Shown here piece by piece: positions 1-10,102 of a stretch of DNA of 64,000 nt. Source of the DNA: Providencia sp. (GTDB taxonomy: Bacteria; Pseudomonadota; Gammaproteobacteria; Enterobacterales; Enterobacteriaceae); assembly GCF_003533305.1 (NCBI RefSeq), contig NZ_DOEH01000023.1, positions 1 through 64,000 of the forward strand, written 5' to 3'. Position numbers and translations under genes: made by a program. How positions within the stretch are numbered: position 1 is the stretch's first letter; each line of letters starts with the position of its first letter. The notes under the pieces are model-generated. The model was not told where the DNA came from and did no database searches. It was given only the letters and a program-made list of their open reading frames with translations.

Positions 1-13
1 TAATTAAGCCGAG

Positions 14-38
14 AAGCCACCCATTGGGTGGCTTTTTT
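14..38 (+). terminator. Rho-independent terminator of an upstream gene outside the window
   Basis: A 9-bp stem (14-22 with 26-34) closes a three-base loop and runs into a T tract. It probably ends a transcript that enters from the left edge; the gene itself is not in the window. Confidence 0.75.
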
Positions 39-530
39 GCGTTGGAGGTTTGAGCAACCCGATGCGGGAACGTTGAATCGCGGACATACCGCAAAGACAG
101 TCAAGTCCTCGCTGAGGGAGAGTCGATGGCCGTTTAAACATTGACAATGACTCCATCAAAATACGCAAACAACCATACAAATAATGGTAAGCAACTGGCA
201 AAAAATGATTTGAAGGCAGTAATTTGAACCGATAACCTTTAACTTTCGATACGGGGGAAGTTCATGTGGATGGATTGTCCCGATGAATAAACTTGTTCGA
301 TATAAGATGGCGAGTAATAGCGCACTTATTAGTGTGAAAGAATAGTAGGCTTATCTTAATGATGGGGAGTAGAAATATTAGTTAGATTTATATTATAGTT
401 GCATTAATTATATGAATCTACTTGTAGATATAAAGTCGTAAGCAATAGCTTAATTATTAATTGGGATACTTAATCTTATTTAATAATTTATGTATTACTA
501 TTTTTATTAAGATCGGGTTAAAACAATTAC
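39..530. other. Gene-less stretch before idi
   Basis: No convincing coding region is visible. Positions 40-140 are noticeably richer in G+C than the AT-rich remainder and might be a remnant of something, but I recognise neither a tRNA nor an insertion sequence. From about 300 onward the DNA is simple AT-rich intergenic sequence. Confidence 0.4.
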
Positions 531-1046
531 TTAACTAAATTTTAATAAAGGGTACTTCTCTAATATTTTCTTTAGCCAAGGCGTAAATTGTTCCGAATTA
601 GTATTAACCTCATGATTTAACTGATGAATATTAATCCAGCGAGTTGCTGCAACTTCATCTGCGTTAGGTTCAAAATCAGCATCATAATAACCGATAAAAA
701 GATGATCATATTCATGTTCAATAAGACCACCACTGACTTTAGCATGATAGATCAATGAGTCAACATGGTTTAGCTCAGTTGTGAAGCCTAGCTCTTCTTG
801 AAGTCTTCTTTGCGCAGCTTTTAATGTATCTTCGTTTGGTTTTGGATGGCTACAACAAGAATTGGCCCATTGTCCTGCGGAGTGATATTTATGAAAAGCA
901 CGTTGCTGAATTAATAACTCACCATTTTTATTAAATATAAAGACTGAAAAAGCACGATGTAATTTTCCTAATTGATGTGCGAGTAATTTTTCCATGGTAC
1001 CAATAGGAACATCATTTTTAGTAACAAGTATTAAATCATCTTCCAT
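531..1046 (-). CDS. idi: Isopentenyl-diphosphate delta-isomerase, type I
   Basis: Interconverts isopentenyl and dimethylallyl diphosphate in cytosolic isoprenoid synthesis. The 171-residue product is a Nudix-fold protein of the usual bacterial Idi length. The family motifs are present: LHRAFS near residue 29, ANSCCSHP at 61-68 with the second cysteine aligned to the catalytic one, a Nudix-like helix with REL-type spacing (RLQEELGF, 81-88), and a second acidic and histidine cluster EHEYDH (110-115) for metal binding. The ATG at 1046 was chosen because GAGAA lies upstream and an in-frame TTG six bases earlier has no better ribosome site. It lies downstream of narL on the same strand, but about 175 bp separate them, so a shared transcript is unproven. 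Confidence 0.93.
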   Translation of the reverse strand: MEDDLILVTKNDVPIGTMEKLLAHQLGKLHRAFSVFIFNKNGELLIQQRAFHKYHSAGQWANSCCSHPKPNEDTLKAAQRRLQEELGFTTELNHVDSLIYHAKVSGGLIEHEYDHLFIGYYDADFEPNADEVAATRWINIHQLNHEVNTNSEQFTPWLKKILEKYPLLKFS

Positions 1047-1221
1047 AGTCAATTATTCTCATTGTATTATTCTCGAATGAAGATTCTATTATAATTAAAA
1101 AAATAAATTTGTAGAATTGAGCTATTAACGTGCTTTAATTCTAATTTATGATTTTTGTTAATTAATGAGATAGAGATCATAGCTATATAATTTGATGGTA
1201 TAGCTATGATATTCGCTAAAC

Positions 1222-1878
1222 TCATTTTTGTTGTAATACCCACACGGCCGCTTCAACTCTTGATTTTAAGTTTAGTTTCTTGAGCAGATGTTTTACATGT
1301 ACTTTCACTGTACTTTCTGCGATATCTAATTTACGAGCAATCATTTTATTAGATAGTCCATGAGAAATAAGTTCTAAAATATCAGATTCTCTTGGTGTTA
1401 ATGCACTGATATTACTATCATCTGTAGCCTGATTATCTCTTAAAGATTCCGCTAGTACGGATGTCAATGTTGGGCTAACAACCATTTTGCCACTTGCGGC
1501 TTCTTTAAGCGCAATAATTAATTCTTCAGGTTCCATATCTTTAAGTAAATAACCATCAGCACCTCTTTTTAAGGCATTGACGAGGTCATCACCATAATTT
1601 GAGACAGTAAATAGAATGATCCGACCTGACAGTTCTCGTTTTCTTAATTCATCAAGTGTTTCAAAGCCATTCATTCCTGGCATATTAAGATCAAGTAGGA
1701 TTAAGTCAGGATCTTGTTCTTCAGCTATTTGTATACCTGTTTTTCCATCGCCTGCTTCCCCAATCACCAGCAAAGAAGGCTCTAAGCTTATCAGTTGTTT
1801 TACACCACTTCTAAGCATAGGATGATCATCAATGAGTAAAATTGTTGATTTTTCGTTCATTATATTCGTATTTTCCAT
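1222..1878 (-). CDS. narL: Nitrate/nitrite response regulator NarL
   Basis: LuxR/FixJ-class response regulator of anaerobic nitrate respiration. The receiver domain fills roughly residues 10-130, with the acidic pair in LLIDDHPM, the phosphoacceptor Asp in LLDLNMPG (about residue 63) and the switch Lys in [12 protein letters not shown] LuxR-type helix-turn-helix occupies the C-terminal 65 residues ([12 protein letters not shown] through [11 protein letters not shown]). The ATG at 1878 has GGAG upstream; a second ATG at 1860 would match the E. coli N terminus and cannot be excluded. It follows narX by about 20 bp on the same strand, so the two are an operon. Similarity is to NarL rather than NarP from the pairing with NarX. 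Confidence 0.93.
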   Translation of the reverse strand: MENTNIMNEKSTILLIDDHPMLRSGVKQLISLEPSLLVIGEAGDGKTGIQIAEEQDPDLILLDLNMPGMNGFETLDELRKRELSGRIILFTVSNYGDDLVNALKRGADGYLLKDMEPEELIIALKEAASGKMVVSPTLTSVLAESLRDNQATDDSNISALTPRESDILELISHGLSNKMIARKLDIAESTVKVHVKHLLKKLNLKSRVEAAVWVLQQK

Positions 1879-1899
1879 CAAAGAATTGCTCCAGTAAAT

Positions 1900-3678
1900 T
1901 TAAGCATCAGATAAAGGGAAAGTCACCTTAACTTCAGTGCCTCCAAGTTCTCTCGGGGTTACATAACACTGCCCATTAAGGGTTAGGGCTCTTTCTCTCA
2001 TAATAATTAAGCCATAATGATTAAGTTTGTCAGGAGATGAGTCAATTCCTGCGCCATCATCATTTATTGTTATCGTCACAATACCTGCATTTTGACTTAA
2101 AGAAACATCAGCCCAGTTTGCATTTGCATGCTTCAAAATATTGCTGAGGGCCTCTCGGATTATTTGTATTATATGTATTGATTGGTGCGGTGATATACTT
2201 TTTGCAGGGATATCATAGTTTAATTTTATATTAAACTTCATTCTTTCGCTGAATTCATTGATAGTGCTTTCAAGAGACGGTAATAACCCCGGCTCAGTAA
2301 GTTTTAGCCTAAATGTAGTTAATAATTCACGAAGCTGGCTATACGCAGTATTAATTTCTTGGCGCATCTCACTGAGTAATTGTTGAGGCTTTTCTGGTAG
2401 AGGTTCTGGTTGTAATTGTAGATAGCTAATTTGCATTTTTAAACATGATAACGATTGGGCGATAGAATCATGTAGCTCTCTTGCGATAGCGGAACGCTCA
2501 TCCATGATAAGTAATTGTTGTTGTTGTTCTATTTGATGCTCCATAGCTAACATGCCCGAGATTTGCTTAACTAACATTAAGACCAAATTATTTTGTTCAT
2601 CAGAAAGTATTTGGGTTTTTTCTATTTCTCCCGTAATTACACCATAACGGTGGATGTTATCTGATAGCTCCCATTGCAATGTTTTAGGGTAAGTAATAAT
2701 TTCACGTACGCGAAAAGGATTTTTCTCAGCGTCAATAAACTCGGTGGATTCATCATCTAACCCAGTGGAAGCACAGCATATTTCATGAAAATATTCTTCA
2801 TTGCTATCTTCATATAACCGTAAACTCAGATTTTTTAAAATAGTAATATTTTCGAGTTCGATAAGTACTTTTTGTAATCTTAAATATAGCGGTTCAGATG
2901 AGTGAAGCATTTGGTTTGATTGATATAGGTATGATAAAACTCGATTTTTTGTTATCAAATCAGCGGTTTTTTCGGCAACACGCGCTTCAAGTTGATGGTA
3001 GCTTTGAGCTAGCTCATCAGACATTTGATTAAGCGTTTCTCCTAATGCATTTAATTCATCTTGTCGATTATTTTTTGGATAACGTTGGCTAAAATCTTTT
3101 TGCCTAATGGCGTTGACCATCGTTAGCAACGTCATCCATGGATAATAAATTTTTCGTCTGAGGTGCCACATTGTACCCATTAGCAATAAGAAAACTAAGC
3201 TAATAAAAATTAACTGTGTCATCGCAACATAAGCAATTTTTTTCTCAGTTTTTTCATCAATATTATGGACTAGCTCATCAAGCTTATTTACGAATGAAAT
3301 AACCTCATACCTCGCATCGTTTGCAGTAGATGCTTGCATTAGGGCGGGCCGCAGTTTATTTAGCCAAAATTCATGTAATTCATTAAATTGAGGTGTTAAA
3401 TTTTCAATTTTTACGACTTGAGTGAGCTCAGGGCTAAGTAAATCACTTTCTAGGTCATTAAGATATTTTTGATTTTGACTATTAAGAGGGACAAGGGATA
3501 GTAGCCTATAGCTTTGCATACGTAAGGACCCCGACTTATTTATTGCGTGCGCATTGCCTTGTACACTAATTATCATGCGGTTTGAGATGGTCATTCCAAT
3601 GATCCCAAGGATCGCAATTAATAGCATTAATCCGATAACTTGGTTGATAATTGAAAATCGACGATACAGTGTCGGCAT
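1900..3678 (-). CDS. narX: Nitrate/nitrite sensor histidine kinase NarX
   Basis: Inner-membrane sensor that phosphorylates NarL when nitrate or nitrite is bound. The 592-residue protein has a first membrane segment (about 13-32), a periplasmic region opening with the P-box (about 42-58, NAHAINKSGSLRMQSYRLL), a second membrane segment (about 150-172), a HAMP linker, a central module with the adjacent cysteines 301-302, a H-box with His403 in ARELHDSIAQSL, and an ATPase domain with N-box (REALSNILKHA) and G-box (NDDGAGI). Architecture and P-box support NarX over NarQ. It is the promoter-proximal gene of narXL, and neither narK nor narGHJI is next to it. Confidence 0.94.
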   Translation of the reverse strand: MPTLYRRFSIINQVIGLMLLIAILGIIGMTISNRMIISVQGNAHAINKSGSLRMQSYRLLSLVPLNSQNQKYLNDLESDLLSPELTQVVKIENLTPQFNELHEFWLNKLRPALMQASTANDARYEVISFVNKLDELVHNIDEKTEKKIAYVAMTQLIFISLVFLLLMGTMWHLRRKIYYPWMTLLTMVNAIRQKDFSQRYPKNNRQDELNALGETLNQMSDELAQSYHQLEARVAEKTADLITKNRVLSYLYQSNQMLHSSEPLYLRLQKVLIELENITILKNLSLRLYEDSNEEYFHEICCASTGLDDESTEFIDAEKNPFRVREIITYPKTLQWELSDNIHRYGVITGEIEKTQILSDEQNNLVLMLVKQISGMLAMEHQIEQQQQLLIMDERSAIARELHDSIAQSLSCLKMQISYLQLQPEPLPEKPQQLLSEMRQEINTAYSQLRELLTTFRLKLTEPGLLPSLESTINEFSERMKFNIKLNYDIPAKSISPHQSIHIIQIIREALSNILKHANANWADVSLSQNAGIVTITINDDGAGIDSSPDKLNHYGLIIMRERALTLNGQCYVTPRELGGTEVKVTFPLSDA

Positions 3679-4204
3679 TTTTTTTCCTTCAAAACAAATC
3701 AGGTGATTATTCTTTTTGTCTATCTTACCTACATTGTTAATAAACTAGACTAAATTAAATATACTACTTTAGTATTAATTAAGAGTATTTAATTGTTATC
3801 AAAGTGACATGATTTTAGAATTAAATCACATTCAAATACTCTCTTATATGTTGATATTTATACTGTTATATTGTGACGTAACTAGCTAATATTACTATGG
3901 TTACGAGTGTTTTAATGTGAAATTAATGTGAACAACTTTTGATTTAGATCACTTTGATCATCAGTAAATTAGCAAAAGCAGTCAACAATTAATGAAAATG
4001 AAATAAGAAGGATGAATTATAGGGCGAGATTAACGAATGGCACTTATGTTTATCGGTGAAATAGCTATCGTTATATATTGTTTATTATAGCGAAAGTTAT
4101 TCACTGATATTTTATTCTTCTTCGGAAATTAAAAGCTAAACGATAAACACACCCTATTTTAAATTAAATGGGGTGTGTTATGTATTTTATTTTTTTACTT
4201 TCAA
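3679..4204. other. Intergenic region upstream of narX
   Basis: About 525 bp without a credible gene. It should hold the narXL promoter, and an FNR-like box lies at 3939-3952. A 15-codon frame at about 4012 was seen but looks accidental. Confidence 0.5.
3939..3952. promoter_or_regulatory. FNR-like binding site upstream of narX
   Basis: TTGATTTAGATCAC matches the FNR consensus TTGAT-N4-ATCAA at nine of ten defined positions. It lies 261 bp from the narX start, rather far for direct activation of narX, so its target is uncertain; anaerobic control of the pair would be expected. Confidence 0.45.
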
Positions 4205-5119
4205 TCAGCGTTTGATTCGCTTGATAATTGTCATGAGAGAAACAATAAATAGCCCTACAATTAGGCCAAAAACTAAATTTATTAATGACGGTAAGATAAA
4301 TTGCATCGTATTACCAATGATTGGTGTAAGAGTTGATAGTAGTGCAAGTTCCTCAATCCATTCATAAATATAATGAATGCCATGGGTAAGTATACCACCA
4401 CCGACCATAAACATAGCCGCAGTTCCTACGATAGAAAGCGTTTTCATCAGGTAAGGGGTAATATAAATGAGTCCATTACCAAATTTAATTAGTAATTTTG
4501 TTGTTTTTTTCTGTAAATAAAACCCTAAGTCATCTAATTTTACGATACCTGCGACTAAACCATAAACCCCGATGGTCATTACAATGGCGATTATAGATAA
4601 CACGGCAACTTGGTTGATAAAGGTGGTTGAAGAAACTATGCCTAATGTAATTGCAATAATCTCTGCGGATAAAACGAAATCGGTTCGAACTGCTCCTTTG
4701 ATTTTTCGGCTTTCAAATTCAGCTAATTCTTCCGGAGATAAGGTGCTGTTTTGGGATATCTGTGAATGATTTTTTTCATTAGGGTGAAGGTACTTATGAG
4801 CGAGTTTTTCAGCGCCTTCAAAACAAAGATATGCTCCCCCAATCATAAGAAGAGGGGTTATTGCCCAAGGCATAAATGCGCTAATTAATAATGCGAGTGG
4901 TACCAAAATGAGTTTATTGATGAAAGAACCTTTAGCTACTGCCCACACGACAGGAAGTTCTCTATCTGCACGCACACCAGTGACTTGCTGAGCATTCAGT
5001 GCCAAGTCATCACCGAGAACACCAGAGGTTTTTTTTGCCGCCATTTTTGTCATGACAGAAACATCATCTAAAACTGCTGCAATATCATCGAGTAAGGCGA
5101 GTAAACTACTTCCAGCCAC
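4205..5119 (-). CDS. yedI: DUF808 family inner-membrane protein (YedI-like)
   Basis: A 304-residue multi-pass membrane protein of the DUF808 family, whose E. coli member is YedI; molecular function is not established. The characteristic N terminus is visible ([22 protein letters not shown]), followed by a conserved [18 protein letters not shown] block and several hydrophobic segments at about 70-100, 155-190 and 225-300. The start is a GTG at 5119, preceded at good spacing by AAGGA. It stands alone, transcribed leftward toward narX. Confidence 0.85.
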   Translation of the reverse strand: MAGSSLLALLDDIAAVLDDVSVMTKMAAKKTSGVLGDDLALNAQQVTGVRADRELPVVWAVAKGSFINKLILVPLALLISAFMPWAITPLLMIGGAYLCFEGAEKLAHKYLHPNEKNHSQISQNSTLSPEELAEFESRKIKGAVRTDFVLSAEIIAITLGIVSSTTFINQVAVLSIIAIVMTIGVYGLVAGIVKLDDLGFYLQKKTTKLLIKFGNGLIYITPYLMKTLSIVGTAAMFMVGGGILTHGIHYIYEWIEELALLSTLTPIIGNTMQFILPSLINLVFGLIVGLFIVSLMTIIKRIKR

Positions 5120-5422
5120 AGAGGTATCCTTTATTATTTATTTAAAAAGTATTTAATGTTAATTAGGTTAAATAATCGATAATTAGTTCACTGCCATTTG
5201 AACTAAATATTGCATTAAAAAAGCCATAACCTGCAATGATAGTCATATCCGCTAGATTATGATTTTTTTATGAAGATGGAACCAATATAAATTCTTCTTT
5301 TCTAATTAATTAGTTTTAATCAGTTATACTGTTAAAGTAGCGTGTTTTTAATCAATAATTAATGCTAAGTAGTTTTGTATTTAAGTAATTTTCATCAGTT
5401 GATTTATTTATAGGGTTAATAA

Positions 5423-6409
5423 ATGTCTTCTCAACCAGTCTTGAGCATCGTTGTTGCAGTTTACAATGGCGAAAAATTTCTACCCCATTTTTTTGATAGC
5501 TTAATCGCTCAAAAATTAGAAAATTGGGAACTCATTGTTGTTAATGATGGTTCTAATGATAACAGTGAAGATGTCATACGACAGTATGAAGATAAATTCA
5601 GTAATATGAAGGTATTATCTCAGGAAAATCAAGGCGTTTCCGTCGCTCGCAATACAGGTATGGTTGAGGCTGCGGGGAAATATATAACATTCCCTGATAT
5701 TGATGATGAAATTAATCCTAAAATGTATGGGCGCCTGTTAGAGATTGCACTCGCGAGCGATTTAGATGTTGCGACTTGTAATGGGACATATATTTATACG
5801 AATGGTGATGCACCAAAAGCGATTTTTCCGCCAAATAAACTGCCCTCAACTGGTGTAATCAGTGGACCTGAATGGTTAGAGCGTGGGTTAAACTCTCGTA
5901 AGTTTTTGCATGTGACTTGGTTGAATATCTATCGCCTTGATTTGTTGCGTGAACACAATTTTTACTTCGAACCTAAATTACATCATCAAGATATCCCTTG
6001 GACCACCGAGCTTTTATTAGTTTCTAAACGCGTTCAGTTTATTAATGAGCAATACTACAGTTATTTAATCCATAACCAGTCAGTCTCTCATTCGCTCAAT
6101 GGCGATGAAAGATCTGTGCGTAAGATAAATACTTATCTGAAAATCATTGATATGTTGCTAGCTATTTATAAGCGATATCCAGAGCAAGTGAAACAAGCAC
6201 CAGCTTGTTTATGGCAGGTGGGTAAAGAAGGTTTAGGTATCACTCAGGCACTGTTAGCTATTCAATCACCTCAAATTCAAAAAGAGATGGTGCAAATATT
6301 TTTTGATAAAGGTTATTGGGATATTGTTTGGCAACATGCTACGACGATAAAGCTCAAATGGCGTTTGATTAGACGTTACTCTAAATTGAAAGCAATATTA
6401 AAAAACTAA
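5423..6409 (+). CDS. waaH: Family 2 glycosyltransferase, WaaH/YibD-like
   Basis: A 328-residue GT-A fold glycosyltransferase. The N-terminal part has SIVVAVYNGEKFL, the VVNDGSNDNSED nucleotide-binding segment (39-50) and the metal-binding DIDDE motif at 92-96. The middle (GPEWLERGLNSRKFLHVTWLN and LHHQDIPWTTE) closely resembles E. coli YibD, known as WaaH, which adds glucuronic acid to the lipopolysaccharide inner-core heptose. The assignment to that exact reaction is inference. In E. coli yibD is a PhoB target, but I see no clear Pho box here. The gene is monocistronic and not near a waa cluster. Confidence 0.75.
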   Translation: MSSQPVLSIVVAVYNGEKFLPHFFDSLIAQKLENWELIVVNDGSNDNSEDVIRQYEDKFSNMKVLSQENQGVSVARNTGMVEAAGKYITFPDIDDEINPKMYGRLLEIALASDLDVATCNGTYIYTNGDAPKAIFPPNKLPSTGVISGPEWLERGLNSRKFLHVTWLNIYRLDLLREHNFYFEPKLHHQDIPWTTELLLVSKRVQFINEQYYSYLIHNQSVSHSLNGDERSVRKINTYLKIIDMLLAIYKRYPEQVKQAPACLWQVGKEGLGITQALLAIQSPQIQKEMVQIFFDKGYWDIVWQHATTIKLKWRLIRRYSKLKAILKN

Positions 6410-6460
6410 AAATTAGCCTATCATTATGGCGTTATAACATATTGATAGGCCGTCTAATTT
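6410..6460. terminator. Bidirectional terminator between converging genes
   Basis: A long interrupted inverted repeat: AAATTAG plus CCTATCA on the left pair with TGATAGG and CTAATTT on the right, with a small asymmetric bulge. It lies exactly between the 3' ends of the glycosyltransferase and nucleoside hydrolase genes. Confidence 0.65.
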
Positions 6461-7403
6461 ACTTGTCTAAGTATTTAAGTGCGTCGATGAACATCGCCCA
6501 GAGTTGAGGATTATCGAGTTTTATTGCCACTTGCGTATGGCAATTTTCTGCTGGTGTGGCACGAAAATCAGTGACTGTCATGCCTGTAGTTAATGTGCCT
6601 TGTAACTCAATATTTACCGGCGCTATACGAGTTTCTATGAGTGACGGGTTAATCACATAAGCAACAGCGCAGGGGTCGTGTACTGGCGCGTGGTCACTGT
6701 AACCATTACGTTTACGATAGCCTTCAGTGTAATAATTCAGCGATTCAATCACAAATTGGCTAATGGGTGTTTTCAGGTTGGCAATATCAGTCATGATTTG
6801 ATCGTTGGGTTTGGCTTGATGTGTTAAATCTAAACCAATCATCGTGATAGGCCATTTTTCATTGAAAACAATATGTGCCGCTTCTGGATCAATTGCGATA
6901 TTGAATTCGGCAACTGCAGATTGATTCCCCGTATGATAACCGCCTCCCATCAATACCACTTCTTTAACTAATTCGACAATTTCTGGGGCTTTACGAACGG
7001 TAAGGGCAATATTCGTTAGTCCACCTATAGGTACCAGAGTGACTGTTTTGGGTGGGTGTGCCTTAAGCGTATCAATGATGAGATCAACAGCATGGCGCTT
7101 ATCAAGAGGCATTGTAGGCTCTGGGAGGTGAGTCCCATCAAGACCACTAATACCATGAACTTCTGCGGCATTTTGAATCGCGCGAACTAATGGTCGTGGA
7201 CAACCTGCGGCAATCGGTATTTGTTTAGCTCCAACCAGTTCAAGAATTGCTTGTGCGTTGTGCGTCACTTTTTCTAAGGTTTGATTGCCAACTACCGTTG
7301 TAATGGCGAGTAGCTCAATAGTTGGGGTTCCTAATGCTAATAAAATTGCCATAGCATCATCATGGCCTGGGTCGCAGTCTAAAATGATTTTATGCAAAGA
7401 CAT
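6459..7403 (-). CDS. Nucleoside hydrolase of the IUNH family (ribonucleoside hydrolase, Rih-like)
   Basis: Predicted to hydrolyse ribonucleosides to base and ribose in the cytosol. The 314-residue length is usual for the family, and the calcium and ribose-binding signature DCDPGHDDA is at residues 9-17. Other family blocks are VPIGGLTNIAL, EVVLMGGG, AEFNIAIDPEAA and a histidine near the C terminus in SDHAPVHDPCAV. Similarity runs through E. coli RihA and RihB, but the residues visible do not settle pyrimidine versus inosine preference, so no symbol is given. The start is certain: ATG at 7403 behind a textbook AAGGAG site. It is not linked to the deo genes 20 kb away. Confidence 0.88.
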   Translation of the reverse strand: MSLHKIILDCDPGHDDAMAILLALGTPTIELLAITTVVGNQTLEKVTHNAQAILELVGAKQIPIAAGCPRPLVRAIQNAAEVHGISGLDGTHLPEPTMPLDKRHAVDLIIDTLKAHPPKTVTLVPIGGLTNIALTVRKAPEIVELVKEVVLMGGGYHTGNQSAVAEFNIAIDPEAAHIVFNEKWPITMIGLDLTHQAKPNDQIMTDIANLKTPISQFVIESLNYYTEGYRKRNGYSDHAPVHDPCAVAYVINPSLIETRIAPVNIELQGTLTTGMTVTDFRATPAENCHTQVAIKLDNPQLWAMFIDALKYLDK

Positions 7404-7680
7404 GACATCTCCTTGTATAGAAATAATAATATTTGTTAACTATCAGAATAGATTAAGAAATAGCGAACATCTTTCCTGTGACTTGCATCTTGTTTAATCA
7501 TTGTCATCTAAATACTTGGTAACAAAATGTTAATACTTTAGGATGATACTGTGATTTGATTAACATATTAATAACAATAGGTTTGAGCTTATTTGGAAAA
7601 TATGTTTTTTATATTCTTTAGACTGAAATGAATAATTCGCCTGTAGCTTATTTTTAATAAATTAATGAAATGGAGGCAGA

Positions 7681-8430
7681 ATGGAAAATTATCTGAATAA
7701 ATTACCCAATGTGATTGATTCTGTTGCAACAAACCAATTTTATCCTAATTTATTATCATGGTTATCTTGCTTTATCAAATTTGATAATGCGATTATTTAT
7801 TCTTTTGAAAAGGGAACTCCTCCTCGTTTTCTTTCTAAAATTGAACGGCACAATAGTGATAGTGTGAATCGTATTTATCAGCGAGGCGCTTATTTGATGG
7901 ACCCTTTTTATCAAGAAATTCAAAAAGGTGGCGATTCAAAGGTATTAACATTGAATGAACTAGCACCTAAAGGTTTTTATCATACCGATTACTATCTTAA
8001 TTTTTATCGTAAAACGGGGTGGCGTGATGAAGCCGGTTTATTACTTGAGATTTCTACCGACAAACAATTAGGTATTTTTTTTGGTAATGAGGAGCAGCCT
8101 TTTTTCTCTGGTAAGCATGATGGCTCTGCTTCATTAAAAGAGACTTTTGATATTATTCGTAGTATGGCTCGCTTGCATAAAGATGTTTCACCCAATGCGG
8201 TTTCTAGCTATTACCGTTATAACGATATGCAAACGCGATTTGGGTTAACACCTAGAGAGTGTGAAATTGTTGAGCTCATTCTCGAAGGTAAGGGCTCTCC
8301 TTTGATCGCTGAATTACTTTTTATTAGCTTAGGGACAGTAAAAAATCATCGTAAAAATATTTATCAAAAGTTAGATATTAATTCTCAAGTTGAATTATTT
8401 AGTTTATTTATGAATCGGGCTGAGCAATAA
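7681..8430 (+). CDS. LuxR-family transcriptional regulator
   Basis: A 249-residue regulator with a LuxR-type helix-turn-helix at about 184-240 (FGLTPRECEIVELI, GTVKNHRKNIYQKL). The N-terminal two thirds resemble neither a receiver domain (no phosphoacceptor Asp motif) nor an obvious acyl-homoserine lactone pocket; they are probably a ligand-sensing domain. The gene starts 10 bp after GGAGG. It lies directly before, and in the same direction as, the FAD-oxidoreductase, cupin and aldehyde dehydrogenase genes, separated by about 310 bp, and is the likely local regulator. The ligand is unknown. Confidence 0.85.
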   Translation: MENYLNKLPNVIDSVATNQFYPNLLSWLSCFIKFDNAIIYSFEKGTPPRFLSKIERHNSDSVNRIYQRGAYLMDPFYQEIQKGGDSKVLTLNELAPKGFYHTDYYLNFYRKTGWRDEAGLLLEISTDKQLGIFFGNEEQPFFSGKHDGSASLKETFDIIRSMARLHKDVSPNAVSSYYRYNDMQTRFGLTPRECEIVELILEGKGSPLIAELLFISLGTVKNHRKNIYQKLDINSQVELFSLFMNRAEQ

Positions 8431-8739
8431 CGTAAAAAATCACTGATACTGCTATTGATTATAAATCAATTTATTACAGTAAATCCTTTCTTTATCCTCC
8501 TCATATATCTGTAGTCAATTTATTATTACTTTTGTTAATTATTAATATAAAAACAATTTATAACAAATTGATTTAAATCTGAATTTTATTTGATTTTTGC
8601 CATTTTATTTACAATGAAATATTGTGCTATGTCACAAATGTTAATGATATGTTTAGAATATCCCTAAAGGGCTATGTAAATGTTAACTAAAGGTTAAGAT
8701 AATCAAGATTAAAGCAAGAGACTAAATAAGGTGTTCGTT
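8431..8739. promoter_or_regulatory. Promoter region of the amine-catabolism genes
   Basis: A 309-bp AT-rich region without a gene. The palindromic TTGTG-N6-CACAA at 8622-8637 is a candidate operator for the flanking LuxR-type proteins. Its half-site spacing is two bases too short for a canonical CRP site. The ribosome site AAGGTG lies at 8729-8734. Confidence 0.35.
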
Positions 8740-10041
8740 ATGAATAACCAAATAGAATCATTAACTTATTATGCGGCTACAAAAAAATATGATCTTCGCT
8801 TTCCAACACTGAAAGAAGATCTTGATGTTGATGTTGTTATTATTGGTGGTGGTTTTTCGGGTATTAATACGGCACTTGAATTGTGTGAAAAAGGTATTAC
8901 CAATATTGCAATTTTAGAAGGTCGACATCTTGGCTACGGCGGTACTGGACGTAATGGCGGGCAAGTGATGGCTGGTATCGGTCATGACTTAGATGCAATA
9001 AAAAAGCATGTGGGTTCAGAGGGTTTAGAAACTATTTTTAAACTCAGCAATATGGGCGCAGGGATCATGCGAGAGCGTATTGCAAAGTACAATATTGATG
9101 CCGATTTTTGCCATGGCTACGCCTATTTAGGTAGTAATCAGCGCCAAGAAAAAACTTTACGCAGTTGGCTTACTGATTTCAAAGCTGTTGCACCAGATGA
9201 AGAAATTGAATTTTATACAGGAAGCGATCTCAAACAAATTATCGGTTCTGATGCTTATACTTGTGGGATTAAGCATATGGGCGGTGGCCACGTTCATTCA
9301 TTGAATTTGCTATTAGGTGAAGCAAAGGCGGTGACGGAATATGGGGCTAAAATTTTTGAAAATAGCCAAGTATTGAACGTTGAGTATGGTAATACGGTCA
9401 CGGTTCGTACAGCAATGGGCTCCGTTCGTGCGAAAAAAATGCTTTGGGCTTGTGATTCATTTCTTAATGGTCTTGAACCGACTCTTTATCCAAAAACAAT
9501 TAATACCTATGCTTATCAATTAATGACAGAGCAATTATCTGATGAACTAATTGAGCGGATTAGCCCAATTCGTGGTGCTTATAGTGATATTCGTCCTGTT
9601 ATTGATTACTACCGTGTTACTAAAGAAAACAGGCTACTATTTGGTAGTTCAACGCATTTCCTTGAATATATTCCTTCAGATTTAAAGGCTTGGAATCGTC
9701 ACTTGATGTTAAAAATTTTCCCTTACTTAAAGGATGTGAAAATTGAATTAGCATGGGGTGGACCAATGGCTTGCAGTGCAAATTTATTTCCTCAGATTGG
9801 TTCAATACCTGCACATAACAATGTGTTTTATGTGCAAGGTTATTCAGGGTTTGGGGTGACGCCTAGTCAAATTGTTTGCAAAGTACTTGCTGAAGGAATG
9901 GTCGAAGGATCGCATCGTTATGACTTAATGAGCTCGATTCCTCATGCCAATATTATGGGTAAGGATAGCCTGCGTAATGTCATTGTATCGATGGCTAAAA
10001 TATTGCATCAAACATCAGGTTATTGGCAAGGTCGCCGTTAA
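8740..10041 (+). CDS. FAD-dependent amine or amino-acid oxidoreductase (DAO/PuuB-like)
   Basis: Predicted to oxidise a primary or secondary amine with FAD, giving an aldehyde for the dehydrogenase two genes downstream. The 433-residue product begins its Rossmann fold at about 31-50 (VIIGGGFSGINTALEL) with a following Glu for the ribose. It has the family block GYGGTGRNGGQVMAGIGHD, and a C-terminal FAD-contacting segment GYSGFGVTPSQIV. Architecture is close to gamma-glutamylputrescine oxidase PuuB and OrdL-type proteins. No puuA or puuD is present, so a non-glutamylated amine is more likely. The ATG at 8740 follows AAGGTG; a GTG nine bases upstream is part of that ribosome site. Confidence 0.82.
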   Translation: MNNQIESLTYYAATKKYDLRFPTLKEDLDVDVVIIGGGFSGINTALELCEKGITNIAILEGRHLGYGGTGRNGGQVMAGIGHDLDAIKKHVGSEGLETIFKLSNMGAGIMRERIAKYNIDADFCHGYAYLGSNQRQEKTLRSWLTDFKAVAPDEEIEFYTGSDLKQIIGSDAYTCGIKHMGGGHVHSLNLLLGEAKAVTEYGAKIFENSQVLNVEYGNTVTVRTAMGSVRAKKMLWACDSFLNGLEPTLYPKTINTYAYQLMTEQLSDELIERISPIRGAYSDIRPVIDYYRVTKENRLLFGSSTHFLEYIPSDLKAWNRHLMLKIFPYLKDVKIELAWGGPMACSANLFPQIGSIPAHNNVFYVQGYSGFGVTPSQIVCKVLAEGMVEGSHRYDLMSSIPHANIMGKDSLRNVIVSMAKILHQTSGYWQGRR

Positions 10042-10102
10042 CCTATTGCTTTTTAACGTATTTTATAAACATATCATTTAATCGATTAAAAAGGTGAAAA
10101 TC

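Noticed and set aside
4-201. A 65-codon frame on the minus strand at the left edge
   Set aside because: It runs through the terminator hairpin, has no ribosome site and no recognisable domain.
4012-4059. A 15-codon frame upstream of narX as a narK remnant
   Set aside because: No resemblance to the NarK N terminus could be seen.
8622-8637. CRP site before the amine oxidase gene
   Set aside because: TTGTG-N6-CACAA has half-sites two bases too close for CRP; kept only as a candidate operator.
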